From CAYWGR01 sp964458015 (GTDB taxonomy: Bacteria; Planctomycetota; Planctomycetia; Pirellulales; Thermoguttaceae): 10,032 bases of DNA. A model generated the notes under the pieces. It searched no databases. It was not told where the DNA came from and was given only the letters and a program-made list of their open reading frames with translations. The position numbers and the translations under genes are program-made. Location of the stretch: assembly GCA_964458015.1 (NCBI GenBank), contig CAYWGR010000198.1, positions 1 through 10,032 on the forward strand, read 5' to 3'. Positions 1-7,233 of the stretch are shown piece by piece. The first letter of the stretch is position 1, and each line of letters begins with the position of its first letter.

Positions 1-145
1 GCACAAAAAAATAGCCAGTCAGCCGTTGACACACGGCCCCTACAGAGATAAATGCACGTCGTATCGCTTTCTTGTCTTTCTTCATTCCCATTCTCCTGCA
101 AATTGACTTCAGTTCAGAAACTGCCGAATTCCAATAAACTCGCAT
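1..145 (-). CDS. Unidentified gene, 5' part only (runs off left edge)
   Basis: An open frame starts with ATG at 145 and is still open at base 1 (48 complete codons). The start is supported by a strong Shine-Dalgarno AAGGAGA at 151-157, five bases upstream. A second in-frame ATG at 85 is preceded by AGGAGA (92-97) and could be an alternative or internal start. The visible protein is basic (KKDKK near residue 22, RR near 30) and then turns more hydrophobic (FISVGAV and GYFFV), which could lead into a membrane segment, but the window ends before this is clear. The same frame stays open upstream to an ATG at 243 that lacks a ribosome binding site. I do not recognise the protein. Whether it is a gene rests on the ribosome binding site and the open frame alone. 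Confidence 0.38.
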   Translation of the reverse strand, partial: MRVYWNSAVSELKSICRRMGMKKDKKAIRRAFISVGAVCQRLTGYFFV

Positions 146-150
146 CCGTT

Positions 151-157
151 TCTCCTT
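151..157 (-). promoter_or_regulatory. Shine-Dalgarno site of the left-edge gene
   Basis: AAGGAGA on the minus strand, five bases before the ATG at 145. It is among the strongest Shine-Dalgarno matches noted in the window and is the main reason to believe that the left-edge frame is translated. Confidence 0.4.
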
Positions 158-173
158 AGAAACAACCAGTAAA

Positions 174-374
174 TCACGCGCCCGAAGTAAAGGGTGACTC
201 GTAGTTCTTGCGAGTCGCTCGAACGGCCGTTTCCCACGCATCGTTGAGCATCGGGAACATCGGCTTCGAGCGACGCGAGCAAGGATCATCGACCATGCAA
301 CGCTTGCATAAGACAACCAACCGACGCTCCGGCCGGATCGCTTCGTTGGTCGTCGTTTGCTTCTTGGTTGACAT
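174..374 (-). CDS. Possible small hypothetical protein (66 aa)
   Basis: A 66-codon frame with ATG at 374 and TGA at 176-174. The product begins MSTKKQTTTNEA, has three cysteines in the middle (CKRC, then DDPC), a basic patch and a tryptophan. Third codon positions are often G or C, as in the neighbouring real genes, which mildly favours coding. A possible ribosome site AAGGA lies about 11 bases upstream, a little far. The frame could be read from a TTG at 398, but the ATG is preferred. It ends 28 bases before the ATG of the left-edge gene, an operon-like spacing. I do not recognise a family; the cysteines are too few and irregular to call a zinc ribbon. A plus-strand frame overlaps it (208-483) and looks worse. 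Confidence 0.3.
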   Translation of the reverse strand: MSTKKQTTTNEAIRPERRLVVLCKRCMVDDPCSRRSKPMFPMLNDAWETAVRATRKNYESPFTSGA

Positions 375-428
375 CGCCTGCGATTCCTTCTCGTGCAAGA
401 CTTCCGACCGCCCTCCGTCGGGCAGCCG

Positions 429-456
429 TCCTGAGTCCGCGCGACGAAACTCAGGA
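429..456. repeat. 8-bp perfect inverted repeat (hairpin)
   Basis: TCCTGAGT (429-436) and ACTCAGGA (449-456) form a perfect 8-bp stem around a 12-base GC-rich loop. It lies between the end of the HEAT-repeat gene (536) and the possible small gene ending at 174, so it could help stop minus-strand transcription, but no T-run follows on either strand. It is not called a terminator. Confidence 0.4.
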
Positions 457-535
457 TGTCTGGATTATCGAAAACCCTCATAAGCGTTTGATGTGCGTCG
501 AAAGAATGTTCCGTCAAATCCGTGTTAGGAGTCGG

Positions 536-1309
536 TTACGAAGGGTTTTTTATGTGCCGGATGGGCAAGGAGGGTAAAAAAACGTTGCTCTGATGTCCTT
601 GAATCACTTCCACGGCTTCGGAGGCGATTGCTTGAAGCGTCTTGTTGGACGATAGTTTCAGTGATTGCAGCACTGGAAGGGCAGCGGAAGCAGAGGGACC
701 ATAGAGGGCCAATGCCTTGACGGCCTCGATTTGAACTGCTATATCCGCATCTTCCAGGGCCTTCGTAAGCGAGGGAACCGCAACCTCATGGCCGCAAATA
801 GATGGAAGCGTTTGCACGGCAAGAAAACGGACGCCAGGCTCGGAATTGCATGTGGCTTCCACGACTCGACAAACGTCAACCTTCTTCACTCCGACGGTGT
901 TAAGAGCATAAAACAGAAGCGGTCGTTTCCTGGGGTTTGTTTCGCTGAGCAAAGCATCAATTAGGGCCGGCGCGGCCGCATCCTTCATCTTATACAACTC
1001 CACAATGGCCGTGCCAGATGCGCGCAAATCACCTTCGTCGGAAATCATTTCAACTAAGGTTGGGGCGGTTGATGGCCCGATCATTCCCAAACATTGAATA
1101 ACAAAATCCCGACAGATCGGATTCCGCCGATTGCAATGAAAAACACCTCCGAAGACAACCAGGAGGATGCATAACACCCCTAACAACTTGCGGTTTCTAC
1201 TCGCCTGGATCGAGCCGGCTTTGAACTCATCCGAAAGATGAATTTGACCTTGCCCAGTCGATTCAGAATCGACAGACCCTTCGCCGGTTCGTAGTGATTC
1301 CCCTGTCAT
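536..1309 (-). CDS. Membrane-anchored HEAT-repeat protein
   Basis: 257 residues. A polar N-terminal tail (1-40) leads to one hydrophobic segment at about 42-58 (LLGVLCILLVVFGGVF), so this is probably a single-pass membrane protein. Residues about 66-240 are made of helical repeats of roughly 30-38 residues, with the HEAT/PBS-lyase signature of a small-residue helix, a Pro or Gly turn and a second helix: APTLVEMI, AAPALIDALL, AVPSLTKALEDAD, then AVQIEAVKALALYGPSA and ALPVLQSL. Such repeats bind other proteins; no catalytic residues are visible. The ATG at 1309 lies three bases after the stop codon of the DUF1573 gene, so translation is probably coupled; no clear Shine-Dalgarno site is present. 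The partner and exact role are unknown. Residues 241-257 are outside the repeats. Confidence 0.8.
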   Translation of the reverse strand: MTGESLRTGEGSVDSESTGQGQIHLSDEFKAGSIQASRNRKLLGVLCILLVVFGGVFHCNRRNPICRDFVIQCLGMIGPSTAPTLVEMISDEGDLRASGTAIVELYKMKDAAAPALIDALLSETNPRKRPLLFYALNTVGVKKVDVCRVVEATCNSEPGVRFLAVQTLPSICGHEVAVPSLTKALEDADIAVQIEAVKALALYGPSASAALPVLQSLKLSSNKTLQAIASEAVEVIQGHQSNVFLPSLPIRHIKNPS

Positions 1310-1312
1310 GGC

Positions 1313-2512
1313 TTATCGAGAAGCCAGAGGTGTCGATTGCCGATTCTTCGCGGTCACGACGAAATCGACGCGAAATTCAATGGTGGAAAAGCGGGGATGA
1401 TTTGTTTTCACCCGCACGATTCCGCGATCCGCGCCGGTGTGTTCACACACCGGTGCATCACAAGGAATCTCGACTTCAATGCGATAGAGGCCGATGGATT
1501 TGGCACCGACAGATTGAGGCTGCATCTTGACTTTAAGAAACTCGGGCTTGGCTTCAATATCTTGGACGCTGATATCCCGTTGCGAATCTTTTACTTTTAA
1601 GAGGAAGGATTCGCGAACGGATTCGCCTTGATCGCGCGAGCCAAGCTGCAATACGTCTCCATCGGTGATTTTTGGACTATAGAAGGTCAAACGCCCCTCT
1701 AAACGTCCGCGAAGTTCTAAACGACATAGTCCGTCGTCGCGTGCGGATTTTCGGCCGGCCGGCTTGCCGATGAAATCGATCCACTCGGCGAATCGTCCTT
1801 CGGACATATCGGGCGGCAAAGTTACATAGACGCGATAGCCGCACTTGGCCTCGAATTGGGTCAGCAATTCTTGCGTTGCCGGCTCTACTCGCCATTGAAT
1901 GCCCTTGCGAGAGCTTTTTTCACTGGATAGTTCAAACTTATCCCATCGCTCGGAATAGATCAAAACATCGGCTGTTCCATTTTTCTTGGAAATCTCTTTC
2001 GAGGAATCGACGGTCATGGCCACCGGCGATTGGCTGACGCAAAGACGCGGCGTGACCGTGGCGAAAAGTTTGAGCGTGATGTCGGGCCTATCCGGATCGT
2101 TCGTCGTAATAAGCATCGAGCGTGAGAATGGTCCGGGGTTCATGGGCTCGTTTTTCACGGAGTCGGCGGCTACCACTTTTATGAGTGCCTCTTGGCCGGG
2201 TTGAACCGGTTCGGCGTGAATATCGAGTTTCAAGCAGCGGCAGAGCCCCTTGCCCTCGGCAAGCGTCAGCGGTTGATCGCCTTCGTTGCGGATGACATAC
2301 GTATGGCCGAATTCGAGGCCCGATTCGATGGGCCCCAAGTCATACGATTCCTTATCCACGACAGCCTGTGGGCCCGGCCGTTTCGTTTTTTCCGATGTGT
2401 CTGTGGAAGATTTGTTTGAAAAAATAATGGCGGCGGCAATCGTTCCGCCTAAGACCACAACGCTCATTGTCAAAATAACCGCAACCACCGAGATGCGACG
2501 TGAAACCGACAT
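1313..2512 (-). CDS. Membrane-anchored DUF1573 domain protein
   Basis: 399 residues from the ATG at 2512, chosen over the ATG at 2533 because AGAAGGA (2522-2528) sits nine bases before it. A hydrophobic anchor spans about residues 7-31 (VVAVILTMSVVVLGG core), so most of the protein is outside the cytoplasmic membrane. Residues about 49-155 match DUF1573, an Ig-like beta-sandwich fold: the DLGPIESG opening, YVIRNEGDQPL, a conserved GLCRC cysteine pair (91 and 93), VQPGQEALIKV and TNDPDRPDITLKL. The remaining 240 residues look like one or two more beta-sandwich units, the last ending in TNHPRFSTIEFRVDF, but are more divergent. DUF1573 proteins are numerous in planctomycetes and Bacteroidetes and mostly of unknown function. 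The gene is followed after three bases by the HEAT-repeat gene, so they probably form a transcription unit. Confidence 0.85.
   Translation of the reverse strand: MSVSRRISVVAVILTMSVVVLGGTIAAAIIFSNKSSTDTSEKTKRPGPQAVVDKESYDLGPIESGLEFGHTYVIRNEGDQPLTLAEGKGLCRCLKLDIHAEPVQPGQEALIKVVAADSVKNEPMNPGPFSRSMLITTNDPDRPDITLKLFATVTPRLCVSQSPVAMTVDSSKEISKKNGTADVLIYSERWDKFELSSEKSSRKGIQWRVEPATQELLTQFEAKCGYRVYVTLPPDMSEGRFAEWIDFIGKPAGRKSARDDGLCRLELRGRLEGRLTFYSPKITDGDVLQLGSRDQGESVRESFLLKVKDSQRDISVQDIEAKPEFLKVKMQPQSVGAKSIGLYRIEVEIPCDAPVCEHTGADRGIVRVKTNHPRFSTIEFRVDFVVTAKNRQSTPLASR
1434..1453. repeat. Perfect 9-bp palindrome inside the DUF1573 gene
   Basis: CCGGTGTGT (1434-1442) and ACACACCGG (1445-1453) are perfect reverse complements separated by two bases. 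The match extends to 12 bp with one mismatch. It encodes the CEHTG region near the C-terminus of the DUF1573 protein. It may be chance, or a folded mRNA element before the downstream HEAT-repeat gene. Confidence 0.5.
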
Positions 2513-2649
2513 CTTATCCGATCCTTCTTGCATTGATCAGCGTTTTCTCTAGATACTACAAACAGCCGCGCAAGCAATTATCCGGCCATCTTGTAAGCAG
2601 ATGATGCGAAGGATGCGATATTTCGGTAAAAGATGCGTTAGAAAACCGT
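2513..2649 (-). promoter_or_regulatory. Spacer between pstB and DUF1573 gene; possible promoter
   Basis: A 137-bp gap long enough for a promoter. On the minus strand GATAAT (2577-2582) is a good -10 match, but no TTGACA-like -35 lies 17 bases upstream. A second candidate is TTGCTT, 16 bases, then TATCTA further downstream. GATGCG occurs three times on the plus strand (2603-2608, 2612-2617, 2632-2637). No hairpin with a T-run was seen after pstB, so read-through from the pst operon remains possible. Confidence 0.3.
2522..2528 (-). promoter_or_regulatory. Shine-Dalgarno site deciding the DUF1573 start
   Basis: AGAAGGA on the minus strand, nine bases before the ATG at 2512. The longer alternative ATG at 2533 has only a weak purine stretch upstream, so the shorter protein is preferred. 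Confidence 0.5.
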
Positions 2650-3486
2650 TTAGCCGAATCGGCCAGTGATATAGTCTTCGGTTTCCTTCTTTTCCGGCTT
2701 GGTGAAAAGCTGTTTGGTGGGGCCATACTCGACCAACACGCCTTCGTAGAGAAACGCGGTGTAGTCGGACACGCGCGACGCCTGCTGCATGTTGTGCGTC
2801 ACGGTGATGATCGTATACTCGCCGCGAAGCTCGCCCATCAGATCTTCAATCCGCGTGGTGGAACGCGGATCCAAGGCCGAGCAGGGCTCGTCCATCAAAA
2901 TGATCTCCGGCTTGACCGCAATTGCCCGGGCGATGCACAAACGCTGGTGCTGCCCGCCCGAGAGTCCCAACGCCGAATCGTTCAGCCGGTCTTTGACCTC
3001 ATCCCACAAGGCGGAACGACGCAGGCTTTTTTCCACGGTTTCATCCAATGTTCGGCGATCGCGCACTCCGGCGATGCGCAGACCATACGCCACGTTGTCG
3101 TAGATCGACTTTGGAAAAGGAACGGCTTTCTGGAACACCATTCCGACGCGACGGCGCAGTTCGATTACGTCCAAGGTCGGGTCATTCACTTCGCCGCCGT
3201 CCAGGAGAATGCTGCCGGTGATCGAAACGTCATCGACCAGATCGTTCATGCGATTCAGACATCGCAGGAGCGTCGATTTGCCGCAGCCCGAGGGACCGAT
3301 CAGCGCCGTCACCTGGTTGCGGGGAAATTCCATCGTTATGCCGAACAACGCCTCCTTGGCGCCATAGTATAAATGCAAATCGATGGTGCGGACAATCGGG
3401 TCGGAAAGGGAGACGCCGGAGGCGTTTTCCTTCATTGGCTTGTAATTGCGGTTCATTTTTCGCGTTTGTTCCATTAGGCCGTTCAT
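2650..3486 (-). CDS. pstB: Phosphate ABC transporter ATP-binding protein PstB
   Basis: 278 residues. PstB hydrolyses ATP on the cytoplasmic face and powers phosphate import through PstC/PstA. All ABC ATPase motifs are present: Walker A GPSGCGKST (64-72), Q-loop Q119 in VGMVFQK, the family-typical PFPKSIYDNVAYG (123-135), signature LSGGQ (175-179), Walker B IILMDEP with catalytic E200, D-loop SALD, and switch histidine H231 in VTHNMQQA. The RLCIARAIA and DEPCSALDP stretches are diagnostic for PstB. The start at 3486 is chosen because AGGAG (3493-3497) precedes it by six bases; the frame is open to 3990, but that part is antisense-phase shadow of pstA. The gene starts 23 bases after the pstA stop. 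Small deviations: LSGGQHQ instead of the usual LSGGQQQ, and QKAVPFP where QKPNPFP is common. Length is slightly above E. coli PstB (257) because of a polar 30-residue N-terminus. Confidence 0.97.
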   Translation of the reverse strand: MNGLMEQTRKMNRNYKPMKENASGVSLSDPIVRTIDLHLYYGAKEALFGITMEFPRNQVTALIGPSGCGKSTLLRCLNRMNDLVDDVSITGSILLDGGEVNDPTLDVIELRRRVGMVFQKAVPFPKSIYDNVAYGLRIAGVRDRRTLDETVEKSLRRSALWDEVKDRLNDSALGLSGGQHQRLCIARAIAVKPEIILMDEPCSALDPRSTTRIEDLMGELRGEYTIITVTHNMQQASRVSDYTAFLYEGVLVEYGPTKQLFTKPEKKETEDYITGRFG

Positions 3487-3492
3487 GGTCGG

Positions 3493-3498
3493 CTCCTG
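3493..3498 (-). promoter_or_regulatory. Shine-Dalgarno site deciding the pstB start
   Basis: CAGGAG on the minus strand, six bases before the ATG at 3486. Other in-frame ATGs upstream (3516) and downstream lack such a site. Confidence 0.6.
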
Positions 3499-3509
3499 AT
3501 CGTCGGGTA

Positions 3510-4916
3510 TCATATCGTTCGGATCTGGAAACGCTTTCGCATTCGATTTCGCAGGATGATCGCCGCGCTGCTCATGGTCAGCACGATCAACAATAACAGT
3601 AAGGTTGTGACATAGACCATCGGCTTGCTGGCTTCGACATTGGGCGATTGAAACCCGACGTCGTAAATATGAAAGCCGAGGTGCATGAATTTCCGGTCCA
3701 GGTGGAAGAAAGGAAAATCGCCGTCGATGGGCATTTGCGGGGCGAGTTTTACCACGCCCGTTATCATCAACGGAGCCACTTCGCCGGCGGCGCGGGCCAT
3801 CGCGAGAATGAAACCGGTCAACATGCCGGGCATCGCCATCGGAATCAAAACACGGACAAGCGTTTGCAGCTTTGTTGCTCCCAAGGCCAGCGAGCCCTCG
3901 CGAATGCTGCGCGGAATCGCTCGCAGGGCCTCTTCCGTCGAAACGATCACGACGGGCACCGTCAAAAGGCCCAACGTCAAGCTTGCCCAAAGAATTCCTC
4001 CCGTGCCGAAGGTGGGCGTTCCGGTCGCTGTTCGTTCAGCGAAAAACCATTGATCCAGGGTTCCGCCGATGCCGTAGATGAAAAAGCCGAGTCCGAAGAT
4101 GCCGTAAACAATCGAAGGAATGCCCGCCAAATTGTTGACCGCGATACGAACGATGCGCACAAGGATGCCGTCTTTGGCGTATTCACCCAAATAGATGCCT
4201 GACAAGACGCCGAGCGGAAAGCATGTGATCGCCATCAAGAAGATCAACATGACCGTGCCGAAAATGGCCGGAAACAGGCCGCCTTCGGTATTCGATTCAC
4301 GAGGAGCGTCGAAAACCAACTCCCGTATTTTCAAGAGATAATGTCCGCATTTCGCAAAAAAACCCATCGTATTGGGATTCCAAAAACGAACAATCTCCTT
4401 GGCGGCAATGGTCATTTCGCGTCCTGCCGCCGTATGGGCGACGAGATCTTGATGGACGGGATCGAGGCGATCGAGATATCCGTAATAATTACCGTTTTCG
4501 AGGCGTTCGACAACGACGACATTTTGCGGATAGGTGATTTCGCGAATATCATCATTTTTGATCCAGCGAAAATCCTGCCGTTGCGGATCAAGATCGCGAT
4601 TGCCCGTTTTGAATTGCGTGCTCCAAAGGCCGGTGTCGGGATTTACATCGCAGCGGATCCATTCGCCGAGGATTTTTGAACCGTCGGCCAACTTCGCTTC
4701 AGCAACGGCCGAAGGCCAGAACACGCCTAATCCATTGACCGAGACGACGGTAATAAGAATAGCGGCCAACGACAGCATTACGACCAATGCCGCGGCAGTG
4801 GCCCACACCTGCGGTTCGCCGCGCCGCCAAAAACGTCTCCGCGCCAACTGCGACACCGTCAGGTGCGCGGCGTTTAGCGGAGTCTGTTGTTGATTCGTAT
4901 TGCCGTCCGTCGTCAT
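3510..4916 (-). CDS. pstA: Phosphate ABC transporter permease PstA (long form)
   Basis: 468 residues against 296 in E. coli PstA. Order: a cytoplasmic basic tail (ARRRFWRRGEPQ, 25-36), TM1 (about 37-60), a soluble extracytoplasmic domain (about 62-190), then the permease core with TM segments near 216-240, 255-285, 308-325, 360-382 and 432-456. The cytoplasmic EAA loop that docks on PstB is clear: TEEALRAIPRSIREGSLALG then KLQTLVRVLIPMAMPG (326-364), followed by ARAAGEVAPLM, typical of PstA. The extra domain carries DGSKILGEWIRCDVNP and a beta-rich region; a similar enlargement occurs in the long PstA of Pseudomonas and Vibrio types. Its job is unknown. The start codon overlaps the pstC stop (TAATG, sharing one base), so translation is probably coupled; only a weak purine stretch lies upstream. 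Confidence 0.95.
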   Translation of the reverse strand: MTTDGNTNQQQTPLNAAHLTVSQLARRRFWRRGEPQVWATAAALVVMLSLAAILITVVSVNGLGVFWPSAVAEAKLADGSKILGEWIRCDVNPDTGLWSTQFKTGNRDLDPQRQDFRWIKNDDIREITYPQNVVVVERLENGNYYGYLDRLDPVHQDLVAHTAAGREMTIAAKEIVRFWNPNTMGFFAKCGHYLLKIRELVFDAPRESNTEGGLFPAIFGTVMLIFLMAITCFPLGVLSGIYLGEYAKDGILVRIVRIAVNNLAGIPSIVYGIFGLGFFIYGIGGTLDQWFFAERTATGTPTFGTGGILWASLTLGLLTVPVVIVSTEEALRAIPRSIREGSLALGATKLQTLVRVLIPMAMPGMLTGFILAMARAAGEVAPLMITGVVKLAPQMPIDGDFPFFHLDRKFMHLGFHIYDVGFQSPNVEASKPMVYVTTLLLLLIVLTMSSAAIILRNRMRKRFQIRTI

Positions 4917-7189
4917 TACGTGAACCTACCGAAACGTTTTCGCAAATGTTGACGCACCAATTCGGCCGCCGTATTGACGAGGAACGTCAAAAGAAAAAGC
5001 AACACGGCGCACAAAAATAAAACCCGGTATAGCGTTCCACCTACCGGCGCCTCGGGTATTTCAACGGCGATATTGGCCGAAAGCGTTCGCATTCCGTTAA
5101 AGGGGCTCCAATCCAAAATCGGCGTATTGCCGGTCGCCATCAGAACAATCATGGTTTCGCCGACGGCGCGGCCGAAACCGATCATCATGGCGGCGAAAAT
5201 TCCGGGACTGGCCGACGGGAGCACGACGTTCCAAAGCGTTTGCCATCGGCTGGCGCCCAAGGCCATCGAGGCGGAAGTCATGTTGTACGGCACATTGGAA
5301 AGCGAATCCTCGGCGATGGAAAAGATGATCGGAATGACCGTAAAACCAAGGCCGAAAGCAATGATGATGTTGTTGCGCTGATCGTAGCGCATGGCCAACG
5401 GCCCCTGAAAAAGCCATTGGCCGAAATTGCCGCCAAAAAACAAAACCTCGATTGGTTCGGCCAGATAGTACGCCAATCCGCAACCCATCAACAAGGCAGG
5501 CAGTATGGCGATAAACTCATAACCATTTTCCATGCGTCGAACCCAATCAAAGCGTCGCAACTGCTGCCAAAGCAGCATGAAAATCGCGAACGCCGCCGGC
5601 AGCGTTATCAGACCGAGGAAAAACACCAACAATCGTCGTTCCAAAATCGGAGCCAGCCAAAGCGCAATAATAAAACCGATCACGACCGACGGCACGGTTG
5701 CCATGATTTCCACGGTTGGCTTGATTACATTGCGAAAAGCCGGCGTTGTGAAATAGCTGACGTAAGCCGCGCCGAATAATGCAATCGGAGCTGCGAAGAT
5801 CATGGCAAAAAAAGTCCCCTTCAGCGTGCCGAAAAGCAACGGCACAAGGCTGAATTTCGGTTCGAATTCCTCGCCGCCGGTCGTTTGCCAGACGTATTCC
5901 GGCTTATCATAGCCTTCGTAATGCACTTTGCCGAAAAGCGTTTGAAAGCTGATTTCAGGGCATCCGCCGTTGATATGCCATGTTTGCAACATACCAGCGG
6001 AGTCGAGCGTCGCCAAAACATCGCCGCGCGGGCCTAAAGCGGTGAAACCGACTAAATCGTTGTTCTCGGAAGCAATGGAAAGCAAATGACGCTCGCTGGT
6101 CAGATAGTCGAAATGGATCGCCCCTTGACGATCCCGACTGGCCAATGTTTTGTTTCGGCCGGAAGGCACAATCTCGCATAGAGCGTCAGGGTGTTTTTCA
6201 AGATGATGGATAAGACGCAGTTTGCGCGTCGCATCGGCCTGGATGGGAAACCAAACGGTCAGATCGCCTTGTTCATCACCCACAAGCAACGAAACATCCC
6301 CCAAGGCCGTAGCCAAGGCGGTAATCGCTCGTTGATCGGCAAACGCGCGAACGACTTCGCGCTGGGCAACATCGCCTTGTTCGTCCAATCGCCATCGAAT
6401 CAAGCGTCCATCGGAGGTGCCTGCGTATAATGTATTGCCCTCGTGATCCATCGCAGTCGTGCGGATTTTCGCGGCGTACTCTTCACGAATACTGCTTGCA
6501 TGTACGCTGGTTTCTTCCTCGCCCAACAGGCTTTCCGTTGTACTCTGACGAAGAATGGATATACCGCCGTCGGCAAGCAACGCCGCACGGGTTACTACGC
6601 CGGACTCAGACCGCCGCACGTAAGCGTTGCGGACATCTTGTTTCTCGGTATTGGGAATATCGGCCAACACGCGAACGGCAAACCGTCCTTTGTCGGATGC
6701 CGTGTTGTCCGAGGAACTTGCGTTCTTCTCGCGAACTTTTGCAACGATTTCGACCAACGTCGCATCGCCATTAGACCAGATCAGTGAATAACTGCCGTTG
6801 CCCAATGATTCGGCCCGGCGAAGTTTGCTCTGGGTGTCGGCTTTCGGCCGTTTCAGATGCTCTTGCGTTTTAACGTTCCCGGTCCGTGCATCGAGCATCG
6901 AAACCGTGCCGTCGTCCGTCCAAAGAAACGCGGTTACGTCCGCCTGATTCATTCCCATTTCAATACCCAATCCAACGATTTTATTGGATGGAATCGTTGG
7001 AGGGAGTTGAACATTGCTGATGGAAATGGCTTCCGTCGAACGGAATAGCGGAAGAGTAACCCCGACGATCATCGCCAGAATGGCAATCACGCCGGCGATG
7101 ACCGTCACGCCTCCCAGCGTGATAATCCAACGCGCGATCTTATCGCAACGTCGGGCGTTTCGGCTGGAAGAGGCGTTTATCTTGGGCAT
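4916..7189 (-). CDS. pstC: Phosphate ABC transporter permease PstC with periplasmic propeller-like insert
   Basis: 757 residues, more than twice E. coli PstC (319). TM1 lies at about 21-48. Residues about 55-445 form a soluble extracytoplasmic region with WD40-like beta-propeller repeats, the clearest being AMDHEGNTLYAGTSDGRLIRW (246-266, given in part), SLLVGDEQGDLTVWFP and GPRGDVLATLDSAGMLQTW. The permease core follows: TM segments near 450-480, 495-515, 607-625, 664-686 and 720-742, with two additional hydrophobic segments at 520-541 and 560-577. The EAA loop reads EDSLSNVPYNMTSASMALGA then SRWQTLWNVVLPSASPG (627-663), followed by FGRAVGETMIVLMATGN, characteristic of PstC. The long form with a propeller-like domain is known in Pseudomonas and Vibrio type transporters. 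The ATG at 7189 has no convincing Shine-Dalgarno site; it starts 44 bases after the pstS stop. The product pairs with PstA in the membrane. Confidence 0.95.
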   Translation of the reverse strand: MPKINASSSRNARRCDKIARWIITLGGVTVIAGVIAILAMIVGVTLPLFRSTEAISISNVQLPPTIPSNKIVGLGIEMGMNQADVTAFLWTDDGTVSMLDARTGNVKTQEHLKRPKADTQSKLRRAESLGNGSYSLIWSNGDATLVEIVAKVREKNASSSDNTASDKGRFAVRVLADIPNTEKQDVRNAYVRRSESGVVTRAALLADGGISILRQSTTESLLGEEETSVHASSIREEYAAKIRTTAMDHEGNTLYAGTSDGRLIRWRLDEQGDVAQREVVRAFADQRAITALATALGDVSLLVGDEQGDLTVWFPIQADATRKLRLIHHLEKHPDALCEIVPSGRNKTLASRDRQGAIHFDYLTSERHLLSIASENNDLVGFTALGPRGDVLATLDSAGMLQTWHINGGCPEISFQTLFGKVHYEGYDKPEYVWQTTGGEEFEPKFSLVPLLFGTLKGTFFAMIFAAPIALFGAAYVSYFTTPAFRNVIKPTVEIMATVPSVVIGFIIALWLAPILERRLLVFFLGLITLPAAFAIFMLLWQQLRRFDWVRRMENGYEFIAILPALLMGCGLAYYLAEPIEVLFFGGNFGQWLFQGPLAMRYDQRNNIIIAFGLGFTVIPIIFSIAEDSLSNVPYNMTSASMALGASRWQTLWNVVLPSASPGIFAAMMIGFGRAVGETMIVLMATGNTPILDWSPFNGMRTLSANIAVEIPEAPVGGTLYRVLFLCAVLLFLLTFLVNTAAELVRQHLRKRFGRFT

Positions 7190-7233
7190 GAATAGTCACT
7201 GCAAATTGGATCCGAAATATCGGAAACCACAGC

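Noticed and set aside
208..483. Plus-strand 91-codon frame
   Set aside because: No ribosome site, no recognisable features, and the overlapping minus-strand frame has better codon character.
536..664. phoU gene or other pst accessory gene
   Set aside because: All frames downstream of pstB were read for a PhoU-like helical repeat protein; the only helical-repeat protein has a membrane anchor and HEAT-type units, not the PhoU E..D metal-binding pattern.
3487..3990. N-terminal extension of pstB to a start at 3990
   Set aside because: This part overlaps the end of pstA in another frame and has no ABC or membrane features; the ATG at 3486 has a good ribosome site.
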